Assembly: GCA_039000515.1 (NCBI GenBank) | Contig: JBCFYV010000001.1 | Coordinates: 65,229,729 to 65,293,728 of the forward strand | Length of the DNA stretch: 64,000 bases | From: Timema cristinae | Taxonomy: Eukaryota; Arthropoda; Insecta; Phasmatodea; Timematidae | Direction: 5' to 3' | Part shown: positions 21,300-31,103 of the stretch, in pieces | Position numbering within the stretch: position 1 is the first letter of the stretch | Layout: each line of letters opens with the position of its first letter | The notes under the pieces: model-generated | What the model saw: only the letters and a program-made list of their open reading frames with translations | Database searches by the model: none | Told to the model about the DNA's origin: nothing | Program-made: the position numbers and the translations under genes

Positions 21300-22934
21300 T
21301 TTATACCCTCCCTCCCTCGTTCGACGTCACACGATATATTCTTGTCCTGACTTGTCTGCCCGCCAACCTGACGCCCCCGATGACCTAAATATATATTCTT
21401 GTCTCAACTCGCCTTGTCGAGCCAGGGAAAAAACCGTTGCCCTGGGGCAATTAATATTCTTGTCTCAACTTGTCTTGACAACCCGCCAACCTGGCGCCAG
21501 GGTTGCGACATAACACGCAATGGAAAAAACCCAGGTTGTCCTGTCCATGACGGATACACACATCCGTGCGTTGTGAAAGACGATACCAAACAAACAATTT
21601 TAGTAGACTTTTGTACCGGGATAGCGGCCCCTAACCGAGGATTTGGTGGCCCCTGATTGTGCATATGGCAGCTAGAGTTGCGACATAACACGCAATTGAA
21701 AAAACCCCCAAGGTTGTCTAGGTCACGATATATTCTTTTCCTGACTTGTCTGCCCGCCAACCTGACGCCACGATAACCTAAATATATATTTTTGTCTCAA
21801 CTCGTCGAGCCAGGGAAAAAACCGTTGCCCTGAGGCAATTAATATTCTTGTTTCAACTTGTCTTGACGACCCACCAACCTGGTGCCAGGGTTTCGACATA
21901 ACACGCAATGAAAAAAAACCCATGTGGTCCAGTCCATGACGGATACACACATCCGTGCGTTGTGAAAGACGATACCGAACAATCTATTTTAGTAGACTTT
22001 TGTACCGGGATAGCGGCCCCTAACCAAGGATTCGGTGGCCCCTGATTGTGCATATGGCAGCTAGAGTTGCGACATAACACGCAATGAAAAAAAACAGGTT
22101 GTCCTATACATGACGAATACACACATGCGTGCGTTGTGAAAGACGATACCGAACAAACAATTTTAGTAGACTTTTGTACCGGGATAGCGGCCCCTAACCA
22201 AGGATTCGGTGGCCCCTGATTGTGCATATGCCCACTAGAGTTGCGACATAACACACGATATATTCTTGTCCTGACTTGTCTGCCCGCCAACATTGTGCCA
22301 GGAGGGGGAAGGGTTGAACACACCTGCTATTCTCGTCTCAACTCGTCTCTAAGCAAGAATCAACTGGTTTGCAGCCTGTAGGGGGTGGGGCTGGAGGGGG
22401 AGGGGCTGGAGGGGTGAGGGGGGGAACCAACAGCGGAGTGAAGGAGAAAGTTGGCATTACACGACTGAAGCTCGATAGAGAAGGGTCGCAGCACCTCGGC
22501 AGCCATGAATAAAAACTCCGACATCCCCCATCCTACCTTTGATAGAGAAAGGTCTCCAGCCATGGTGCGAGGAACGTCTAACTCCAACCAACACGGCTCC
22601 GTGAATAAAAATACTACCAATTAATTAACAATAATCAATTAACGATAATTATTCACCAACATGTACGTGGTTGGTGGGGAGGGTGAGCAGGGGGGAAGGC
22701 CAGGAGGGGGAGGAGGGCTCAGCCAATCAGAGGAAAGTAGGTCAGGGGACGGGGAAGCCAATCACAGGAAAGTAGGTCAGGGGGTGGGGGAAGCCAATCA
22801 GAGGAAAGTAGGTCAGGGGTGGGGGAATGAGAAAGTAGGTCAGGGGGTGGGGGAGGTGTGGAGGGGGAGGAGGGGAAGCCGGGTGTTTGGACCCGTTGGC
22901 GGAAGTGGTGATCTCATACGCCACCCTAACTACT
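21300..22934. repeat. Maverick C right terminal inverted repeat
   Basis: The inner part (about 21323-22256) is built of tandem copies of a unit near 395 bp. They include CACGATATATTCTTGTCCTG, TTGCGACATAACACGCAAT and ACGGATACACACATCCGTGC, seen again at 58010-58330 in B. The outer part (22360-22934) contains GTTAATTAATTGG-type blocks, about four copies of a CCAATCAGAGGAAAGTAGG module, and the terminus ...CTAACTACT. It matches B's left TIR in reverse complement (AGTAG terminus, GGCGTATG). Confidence 0.8.
22700..22860 (+). repeat. CCAAT-box tandem modules in TIR C
   Basis: Three to four copies of AGCCAATCAGAGGAAAGTAG plus GTCAGGGGGTGGGGGA, about 40 bp each. Each contains a CCAAT box. B's right end has the same AAAGTAGGTCAG phrase. 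Confidence 0.75.
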
Positions 22935-23195
22935 TATATATAATTAAAGGGAGTTCGGCACAAGATTTAAAGCTCGGCAAACACCAATGATGCAAATTAA
23001 TGGTTCCAAATAATTTTTGATATAGAAATTTAGGATGTCTGTTATTGTTTCATAGTGATAATTTTGAATTCTTTTACAAATGACAATGCTGATTTTTTTA
23101 GTGTGGTCCCCTCTTAAGAATGTTGTAAAAATATGGGATTATTTTACATCCCCAACACTTTTAAATGTGGAAAATTCCAAAATTGGGCAAATACC

Positions 23196-24020
23196 TGTTG
23201 TAAGGTTGTTCCAGTTGACTGTGACCTGTTGTAAGGTTGTTCCAGTTGATTGTGACTTGTTGTAAGTTTTTTCCAGTTGACTGTGACCTGTTTTATGTTT
23301 GTTCCTGTTGATTGTGACCTGTTGTAAGGTTGTTCCATTTGACTGTGACCTGTTGTAAGGTTGTTCCAGTTAATTTTGCACTGTTGTAAGGTTGTTCCAG
23401 TTGACTGTTACATCTTGTAAAATTGATCCAGTTGATTGTGACCTGTTGTAAGGGTGTTCCTGTTGACCGTGACCTGTTGTAAGTTTGATCCAGTTGATTG
23501 TGACCGGTTGTAAAGTTGTTCCAGTTGATTGCGACCTGTTGTAAAGTTGTTCTTGTGGATTGTGACCTGTTTTAAGGGTCTTCCTGTTGACCATGACATG
23601 TTGTAAGGTTGTTCCAGTTACTTGTGACCTGTTGTAAAGTTGTTCCACTTGATTGTGACCTGTTGTAAGGCTGTTATGGTTGATTGTGACCTGTTGTAAA
23701 GTTGTTCCAGTTGATTGTGACCTGTTGTAAGTTTGTTTATGTTGACCATGACATGTTTTAAGGTTGTTCCAGTTAATCGTGACCTGTTGTAAAGTTGTTC
23801 CAGTTGACTGTGACCTGTTGTAAGACTGTTATAGCTGATTATGAGCTGTTGTAAGGCTGTTATGGTTGATTGTGACTTGTTGTAAAAATTTCCAGTTGAT
23901 TGTGACCTGTTTTAAGGTTGTTTTAGTTGACTGTGACCTGTTGTAATGTTACAGTTGATTGTGACCTGTTGTAAAGTTGTTCCAGTGGACAGTGGGCTGT
24001 TGTAAGATTTTTCCTGTTGA
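23196..24020. repeat. 31-bp minisatellite
   Basis: About 26 units of GTTGATTGTGACCTG followed by TTGTAAGGTTGTTCCA, with scattered substitutions. It lies between the end of Maverick C and GLDC exon 2. Confidence 0.95.
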
Positions 24021-24945
24021 CTAAAATACCACAACCCAATAGTACAAAGGTTCTTCATCTTTATCACTGGGCAAGCAAATATTGATTTGTAAATTCACTT
24101 ACAAAATTGATTATATTTGACTAAATCTAAATGATTTCCTCATTTATTAGGATTTTTAAAAAATGACCACAATTTTAAATTTGAAAAAAAAACGCTACTC
24201 AATAAAAAAATAATCCCACAAACATATTTAAAAGTTTTCAATTTGTTGTCCTTAACTCTTTTGTTAATATCAACGTGCTATCCACAAATAAAATATAGAG
24301 ACCGTGATAGGAACTTTATTGAATACTAATTTTAATATTTAATATTTGAAGTTTAAATACAATAACACATGTTATAGTAAGTTCTGTAATTATTTTTAGG
24401 TATAAAGTTAATAACATGGCCCGCGTCTGTCTGGTTTGACGATGATGATAATTATGATGATGGGGAGTTCAGCGAACGAGTCTCTGTCTGGTTTATTGAG
24501 GAAATTTCCAGACTACCGCCATAAAAATACGGGAACATTTACTCTACATTTTATCTTGCACGCCTCTATCACGCTAGAGTAAATATACGGTCAGTCCGGA
24601 CAGTCAGTAAGTTCTTCCGCCCTCGAAGCTACTCAACTGTAATCGGACTGGTTAGTGATTTAAGCCACAAACTGGTCAATAACTGGTTGTTGCTTATGTT
24701 TCATCTATGGAGTCACTCAACTGTGATCGGTAACGAGCAAGCCACTAGTTAGTAATTTAGGTTTTACTTGTGTCACTTTTTAGTCTTATTTAGGTATCTC
24801 TCCATGGACGAAAGGCCTAAGACGTAGTGCACAATATTTAAGCTATAAATACACGCACACATGCACACACAGACACACCCTATCAAGATTGTTTTCTAGG
24901 TGTTTCATAAATCGTTTGTAACATCATAATGTAATCTTGCTGTAG
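24021..24945. other. End of GLDC intron 1, no gene seen
   Basis: AT-rich intron sequence ending in the acceptor TTGCTGTAG before exon 2. No additional exon is recognisable. Confidence 0.5.
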
Positions 24946-25024
24946 AATCTGGACGATTTGACTGACGCGGCTGTTCCTGCCAACATCCGTCTCAAGAAGG
25001 ACTTGGACATAGAGGAGCCTGTTG
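24946..25024 (+). CDS. GLDC: Glycine decarboxylase (P-protein) exon 2
   Basis: A 79-nt exon between an AG acceptor (CTGTAG) and GTGAGTG. It encodes NLDDLTDAAVPANIRL followed by KKDLDIEEPVG, which is the conserved segment directly after the exon 1 signature in P-proteins (VPxxIR motif). Exon 1 ends in phase 0 and this exon opens in phase 0, so the frame is continuous; it leaves in phase 1. Family members continue with the glycine-binding and PLP domains; none of those exons was recognised in the rest of the window. Confidence 0.85.
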
Positions 25025-26409
25025 GTGAGTGAAGGAATCCACAAACATTATTTGATGCACCACTTCCTAGTTTGTATTAAGTCATTTTTAGAGTCCCCCT
25101 TTTATTCTCGAGCACATATTTAAAATATCATTTTTGAATGAAATGTACTATTTTAAAATTGATGCATTAACTATATAATAAGGGGGCTCAATGGGTGTTG
25201 AGGATGTGAACAACTGCTGGAAAAATAAAATTCTAAATAAATAAAATTATATAGAAAAGTCATGATTTTATAGAAGTATTTTAATCCACCGATTGTTTCT
25301 TTTCAACATTCATTTTTGGTTTATCTCTAAGTAACATTTTAGCAAACATTCTAAAGTTGAGATTAAGGACCGATCATTTTTATAAGATATAAGGCCTTGA
25401 ATTAAAAACATATATATTGGGTCGAGTTAAAATATTGATACAAATGATGAATCGATAGCAATAAAAATAAAAATTTAAGGCGTGGCGAATGAATCCAAGA
25501 ACATCTTGAAATTGTGAGTAGATACTAAAGCATCTTCGATTTAAATATATCTGGTTTGATTATATTATTTAGGCTCAGCTATTATTTTTATGAGAATTTG
25601 TGATACAGACGTCCTTTACTATATTTTCTTGTAAGCAGCATGTGTATGTAAATTCATCCGACATCATCCAATGGCAGAAAGCATGCGTTAAAGTATTTTA
25701 TTCATAATATGATTATATTAATTCTCTTCTTTGATATCTACTACATTATTTATCAAAAGGCAATATTCTTTGAACAACCACGTTTTTCAATTTAGGGAGA
25801 CACGTAATTATATGTGGCTGCATCTAGTCCGGGACAATAAACTTTGAGGTAGATTACTTTTCAAATACATTAATATTACTTCTTTCTTTCGTAAATTATC
25901 AAAATATTGAAATTTTAATTGTAGCTGTCCAATCTATCTGATTGACATGCTACAACTCTCCTACCCTTCAAAGTAGTCTCTCCAGGAGGTAGTCAATTAG
26001 CTGAGAGCGTTTATCCATATATTGCCCCTTGGGAGTAGGCAACTGCAACTGTCTCAGAGTAGTCCATTTTGTAGAATCCTCATCTTCTTCTAAGCTGGCG
26101 CACGGTATACATCTGATGAAGGACAGTATCTTCTCTTACAGCAAGTTTCTCAGAAAGAAAGGACAGGGAGGAAGAGAAGTTAAGAAAATAGTCAGATTGA
26201 GAGCATACACAAGAATACCTAAGAATCACTTACAATAAAGTACTGAATCAACCTACCCAACGAGGTTAATAATCCGAAGATCATATTTTCCTTTTTTTAT
26301 TATTACAATGCCAACCGGCAATAGATCAAAAGATTTAAAAAAAAACTGTTCTCATCAAGAGATAATTAGAAATAGGCAGATCCTATCTAATATATATATT
26401 TTATTACAT
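25025..26409. other. GLDC intron 2, start; no gene seen
   Basis: AT-rich intron. Short open frames such as 26029-26238 have no recognisable domain. Confidence 0.5.
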
Positions 26410-26719
26410 CAAAAATTTCTATTTTCATCAGGAGAAGATTATTAGTAAATTCTGAATCTTACTGAATATTACTATAACATTAGTTTCAAACATTTTGTAT
26501 TCTCGTCAGGAGAAAATTATTAGTAAATTCTGATTCTAACTGAATCTTACTATAACATTAGTTTCAAACATATTGTATTCTCGTCAGGAGAAAATTATTA
26601 GTAAATTCTGATTCTAACTGAATCTTAATATAACATTAGTTTCAAACATTTTGTATTCTTGTCAGGAAAAAATTATTAGTAAATTCTGATTCTAACTGAA
26701 TCTTACTATAACATTAGAA
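26410..26719. repeat. 78-bp tandem repeat, about 4 copies
   Basis: Copies start at 26447, 26525, 26603 and 26681 (AAATTCTGATTCTAACTG), each 78 bp, with partial copies at both ends. A shared phrase is TCTCGTCAGGAGAAAATTAT. Confidence 0.9.
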
Positions 26720-27151
26720 ATACCCATAAATAAACAAATCATGTGTATACTAATCCCTAACACATTTTACTTTACACATATTTTACACCTAAACATAATT
26801 AATTTATCTTATGTACTATTACGTTTACTTTACTATCATTATAAAATTACTTGGGCTGCGAGATCTAGCAGCAAATTTTAACACAAAACTATAGTTAGCA
26901 AGATAAATAACATGATATTACAACACAAATATTTACCAATATACAATACTTAAGGTACCTTCTTTAAGTGACTTACATGAGCCCGACGACTTTGTAGCCG
27001 GTCCTCCACAAGTTCCAGTAGAACAGATACCGGTGTTAGAAATGAACTAATTCTCCATGGTCCACTCCATTTTGGAGTGAGCTTAGCTGAGGTTATAGAA
27101 GAAGAAATTGAAAAGAGTGGACGAAAACAGGTGGCTGACTTTCCAAGCTTA

Positions 27152-28181
27152 ATGGACCGTTTAGCCGACCTCCACTAAGACTCTTCTAATCCTGTAGGGT
27201 TTGCAGGCGTGGCGTCGCTCATAAAAGCGTTGAAGAAAGATCCGGCAAAAGTACGAGAATGGCTTCGTGTGCAGTACGCTTATAACCTACACAAACCTGT
27301 GATAAAAAAGTTTCCATGCAACAAGTACGTGGTGTCAAACATTGATGATCTCTGGCAATCCGATCTCAACCATATACGAAGTCTCGTCAAATACAACGAC
27401 GATGCTGTGTAGTTTCTCACCATCATCAACGTCTTCAGCAAGATGGCCTGGAAGAGGACGCTTCCCTCCAACACAAGGAGCATCGTGATGGACGCCTTTC
27501 AGGACATCTTCAACAAAGTGGCAGTAAACTTTATGTTTACAGACGGACAAAGGGACAGAGTTGATATCACGTATAGTCCGGAAATGGTTCAATTGTCCAT
27601 AATCCAGACGTGATGGTAAGCATCGCGGAACGATTCAATTGAACTCTGAAAGGGTGCATTTGGCGTTACTTTACCAAAAATAACACATATTGCTCTGTGG
27701 ACGTTATCCAAGATCTGGTCAGCGCTTAAAACGGAGAAAAATATTTCAGTATCAAGATGGCACCTGCAGACGTTTCAGAAACCAATGTGCTTCAAGTCAG
27801 ATAATCTATACATTAAGTGGAGCCCAAATTTGGATAGTAAGCCAAAACTCAAATTCATTAACGTGGTGCGTATTAGCAAATCCAAAATGCTGTTTGAAAA
27901 GTGCTACATAAGTAATTGGAGCGAGGAAATTTTACATGTCAGCAGTGTTGTGTTGCACAGCCTATCGTCTACAGATTGACTGATCTTGACGGCGAGGAGG
28001 TGGTGAGGACATTTTACGAACCAGAATTCCAACGTGTACATCTTCCCGAAACTTTTAAAGTTGATAAAATACTACGTGTCAAGGTAAAGGTGCCATAAAG
28101 AAAGTGAACGTGCAGTGGAAAGGTTACCTCGCCAAGTTTAATTCTTGGATTCCTGCCAGTTACGTCAGCGCCCTACCATGA
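27152..28181 (+). pseudogene. Maverick A integrase with chromodomain (broken)
   Basis: A retroviral-type integrase, which inserts the linear element genome into host DNA. From ATG 27152 the order matches B: the N-terminal KVREWLRVQ region, then NKYVVSNIDDLWQSDLNH with the first catalytic Asp, and a degraded second-Asp region. The third-block Glu region carries several stops. The C-terminal part (ISKSKMLFEKCYISNWSEE) is better preserved and ends in a chromodomain (FKVDKILRVK, then VQWKGYLAKFNSWIPASYV). It stops at TGA 28179-28181, overlapping the ATG of the next gene (ATGA). Multiple stops and indels make it non-functional. Confidence 0.8.
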
Positions 28182-28930
28182 AGGACCAGTTTTACATCAC
28201 TTTGCCGAGCGACAGCTCTATGGGATATTTCCCAAAAAAATATCCTCGCGAATTTCACCTTGCAACAACCCTACCATCTGACACTTGACGGACAGTGGGA
28301 AGTCACTCTCGCCAAATTCCATTATCCGTGTTCTTTCACCACCGTACACGAGGGCCAAAATATTGTATGGTACAACTAAGTGGACGCTAACGGCGTTGAA
28401 CAAATATTGAAGATTTAAATCCCGTCTGGAAATTACAGCACTATTCATGACTTGGTCAAAGCTATAAACGATGTAGAGGCGTTTAAAGAGGATATTGGAG
28501 TGCTATTCAAGTATATAAACCCTAACAAAAAGTGGAAATTGTCTTTACTTCACCAAATATACAACTGCTCACTCAATCTAGTCAACCAATTCTACAACTT
28601 GGTTTCATGCCTAAGACTAATCTGCTCAAAGTCTAAAATTCACCTATGTCACCAAAATTCTACTATTCTTGCTTTCGCAAATGTACATCTACATGGATAT
28701 CGTCGATCCCCAGACAATAGGTAACATATTGGCACTTTATTTACGTATCGTTGCTATCAACAACACCAACTATGTCTACGGCATACATAATACAGTTAGC
28801 TATACTACGTTCACTACGTGCCCGTACTTATAAGAGAAATTGAAAGATTGGAAATAAATATAAAAACAGACACTATTGAACCTGTCCATTCGAGTTTGGA
28901 GAAGTGTGCACGAAACTTCATTTTCAACAA
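28178..28930 (+). pseudogene. Maverick A penton-like minor capsid gene (broken)
   Basis: It starts at ATG 28178, overlapping the integrase stop. The opening (DQFYITLPSDSSMGYFPK) matches B's gene, as does the segment around 28452-28560 (KAINDVEAF...). Mavericks carry a single jelly-roll penton-like protein at this position between integrase and PX, which fits both order and size. Several stops and frameshifts break it. This is the copy that keeps the original start codon. Confidence 0.65.
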
Positions 28931-28938
28931 TGTTCAAT

Positions 28939-29235
28939 ATGAACTGTCCCTACCAAAGATACTACGTAAACCAGGCTAGAACAGGTATATCTTCGATCTA
29001 CCACGGTGTTCCATATCAATGGAATATAAAGTTTCTGAGAAGCGTTGCTAAATCCATTGGAAAACAGGCATTTCATACGAGTATCGATGTAATCTCCATC
29101 GTCATAAATCAGAATAGTCCTTTCAAGGAGGTCCTATGCCAGCGTGTCGGTAAGGCTGGAAAAAACCTTAAACTCAAGGTGAAACGGAAGATCGACACAC
29201 TGATGTCTTGCTCAGGCTTAAAGAGGGCGTCTTAG
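28939..29235 (+). CDS. Maverick A PX-like virion protein, open frame
   Basis: A 98-codon open frame starting MNCPYQRYYVNQARTGISSI. It has a short hydrophobic/amphipathic middle and a Lys/Arg-rich C terminus (GKNLKLKVKRKIDTL). In Mavericks and adintoviruses the gene between penton and major capsid encodes a small membrane-active, adenovirus pX/pVI-like virion protein, which this resembles by position and composition. Compared with B it lacks about 17 residues in the middle (the FFSGLFKSVV part), so although open it is probably not a full product. The original end may lie somewhat downstream. Confidence 0.5.
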   Translation: MNCPYQRYYVNQARTGISSIYHGVPYQWNIKFLRSVAKSIGKQAFHTSIDVISIVINQNSPFKEVLCQRVGKAGKNLKLKVKRKIDTLMSCSGLKRAS

Positions 29236-29319
29236 GAAAGACCTACGTCGCTTCGGTCATTTCCCGAAGTAAAAAGGTCACCAAGAAGAAGAAAGAAGTT
29301 GTTTATATTTTCAGTCGAA

Positions 29320-30600
29320 ATATCTTTTCTACACTCCCAGTCATGCGATTGTGCCAGTAGTGAACTCGATTTCTTTTCCATCCCACCCAAGTAAACTAGT
29401 CTTCAAAGTATAAAATTAATTCAGTACAAACTTGTCTTTTCCCTCAACGATGGAATTTACCGTTACCGGTCAAGGCGAGTTTTATATGATCTTTCACAGT
29501 CCATGCTTTATATCAGGGTGGCTATCATGAAACCCGATGGTGGCGTTTTCAGCTAGGTGAATCAAATCTCTCCCGTCAATAACTGGTTGTATTCACTATT
29601 CACACAGGTGGATGTGTTTTTAAACCCATAACTAGTCTCACCGCCCAGCAACACCTATGCTATGATCGTACATTGAGATGCTTCTCAATTACAACAGTTA
29701 TCCCAAAATAACACATTTTACTTGTGGTTCTCCGACAGCCCCGGAACTTTTGAGGAGGTTAACGCTGGCAACAAGGGATTTGAGGCTCATCTTAGTCTCA
29801 CTGCAATAAGTAAGACGGTGGATCTTTTTGGGTGTCTCCACGGTGATGTGTTTAATCAAGATAGCTACTTTTAGAACGGCACCAAACTTAGTGTCAAGTT
29901 GGATCATTCCTGAGAAGAGTTTAGTCTAATGGCCTTCTCTGTAATCCTGCATTTTAAGTTTCCCATCGTTGAAGGTTGTCTTCTAGTGTGACGTGTCAAA
30001 GTAGCTCCTTATATACTGTCAGCACATGCTAAAGAATTAAATATCAGTCCCACAAAGTATCTCATTACCCGCGTCGAAGTAGAAATACTCACTATTCCTA
30101 CGGATGTGCAAGGGAAACCACTAGACAACATATTCACGGGACAGTTATCCAAACGATGTATCGTGGTATTTGTATCGAACGCCGCGTTCAATGGAAACGC
30201 CACCAAGAACCCTTTCAATTTCCAAACCTACAGGCATGAACCTTTTCTCGTTGTATGTGGACGGGGAACAAATGCTGTCGAGACCATCACAGCCCAATTT
30301 TACTTACGAAACGCAACTATGTTATGTCCTACCAAACACTGTTTTCAGGAACGGATATCATTTTTTGAACGAAGGTAGCGATATCACAAGGGAAGTCTTC
30401 CCTAAGGGATGTAATCTCACACATGACATTGCATTGGAATTTGAAGAGACATGGTTCTCTGAGCATCGAGCTTTCAGAGCTTTCACCGAAACCGTCAACT
30501 GTATCGTGTAGGTGGGGTGGGGGGGGGTGGGGTGGTGGAATTTGCCAAAATCATCACCATCAATAAGAACAGAAACATTATGACTGATTTTGGGAGTTAG
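29320..30600 (+). pseudogene. Maverick A major capsid protein (broken)
   Basis: A double jelly-roll major capsid protein gene aligned with B's 54544-55887. The start codon position reads ATA (29320-29322) instead of ATG. Recognisable pieces are FTVTGQGEFYMIFHS, RVAIMKPDGG and VNNWLYSLFTQVDVFL, then, after frameshifts, KRCIVVFVSNAAFNGNATKN and LYVDGEQMLS. It ends at TAG 30598-30600 after MTDFGS, which is the expected C terminus. A G-rich insertion lies at 30511-30538. Start loss, frameshifts and stops make it non-functional. Confidence 0.75.
30511..30538 (+). repeat. G-rich insertion in MCP remnant
   Basis: About 25 nt of GGTGGGGTGG and G-run repeats sit in element A where B has only ATGTACGAGGA. 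They have the form of a G-quadruplex-forming tract. Confidence 0.7.
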
Positions 30601-30639
30601 TTTAATGTGACTTACCTCCCCTTATCCCCGTCATTTTTA

Positions 30640-31100
30640 TCATTGACGCCATTGTAGATTTTCAGTTCTTCGTCGACGACAGTAAAAAGTTTATCATCAA
30701 GGAAATGGTGTTTTATATGTATGCAGTACATTACTTCAACATTGGGTGTTAAAATTTCCTCACGCCATCAAGGATCTTTCCGCCTGCTGCTAAAAAGCAA
30801 GCTCACTATATCGTCAATAAACTGCATTGTATTCTCTGAGATAGCAGTGATGTAGATTACAGCCTGCTCGTAACCCTCATCTCCCGTGCCACAACGCGTG
30901 TAGAAACCGTCTACGTCAAGGAAGCAGAAAATAAAAAGTTTTTAGCCAAATAAACATCTATACCCATCGTAGATCTGTACGACAAAAGTTGTTCATCTTT
31001 GAAAACACTTAAATTTGGCCACACCATGTAAATGGCACATAGTTCTGTTTGTAATTTCTGCTTGGTCTGCATCGTTTGGGGACTTAGAGATTGAATGATT
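30640..31100 (+). pseudogene. Maverick A unknown gene between MCP and protease
   Basis: Homologous to B's 55891-56432 gene. The start codon reads ATT where B has ATG (…TCATTGACGCCATTG). Recognisable pieces are IDAIVDFQFF and LYDKSCSSLK. Stops and small indels follow. The function is unknown; it lies between capsid and protease in both copies. Confidence 0.6.
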
Positions 31101-31103
31101 TAA

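Larger units (their letters stand above)
15990..22934. mobile_element. Maverick/Polinton element C (partial)
   Basis: Two stretches match the non-coding region between polymerase and ATPase of Maverick B. Positions 16010-16060 (CTCTAGACAGTTCCACTGAC) match B near 50085, and 19330-19440 (GTGTTTTAACGTCTACACCC and onward) match B near 50600. The right end is a TIR of the same family as those of A and B and terminates in ...CTAACTACT at 22934 (AGTAG on the other strand). Between these lie an accessory ORF at 18286 and three minus-strand genes (19767-21263). I see no capsid, protease or integrase gene, so C is internally deleted or is an accessory-gene end of an element. The left end was not found. 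Confidence 0.65.

Noticed and set aside
21256..22323. Open frames on both strands in the TIR of element C
   Set aside because: They repeat with the tandem unit and contain only terminal-repeat sequence. Not genes.
22661..22990. Gly-rich frame at the end of element C
   Set aside because: It is produced by the G-rich CCAAT-module repeats of the TIR.
23144..23648. Repetitive Asn/Gln/Thr-rich minus-strand frames
   Set aside because: They are translations of the 31-bp minisatellite.
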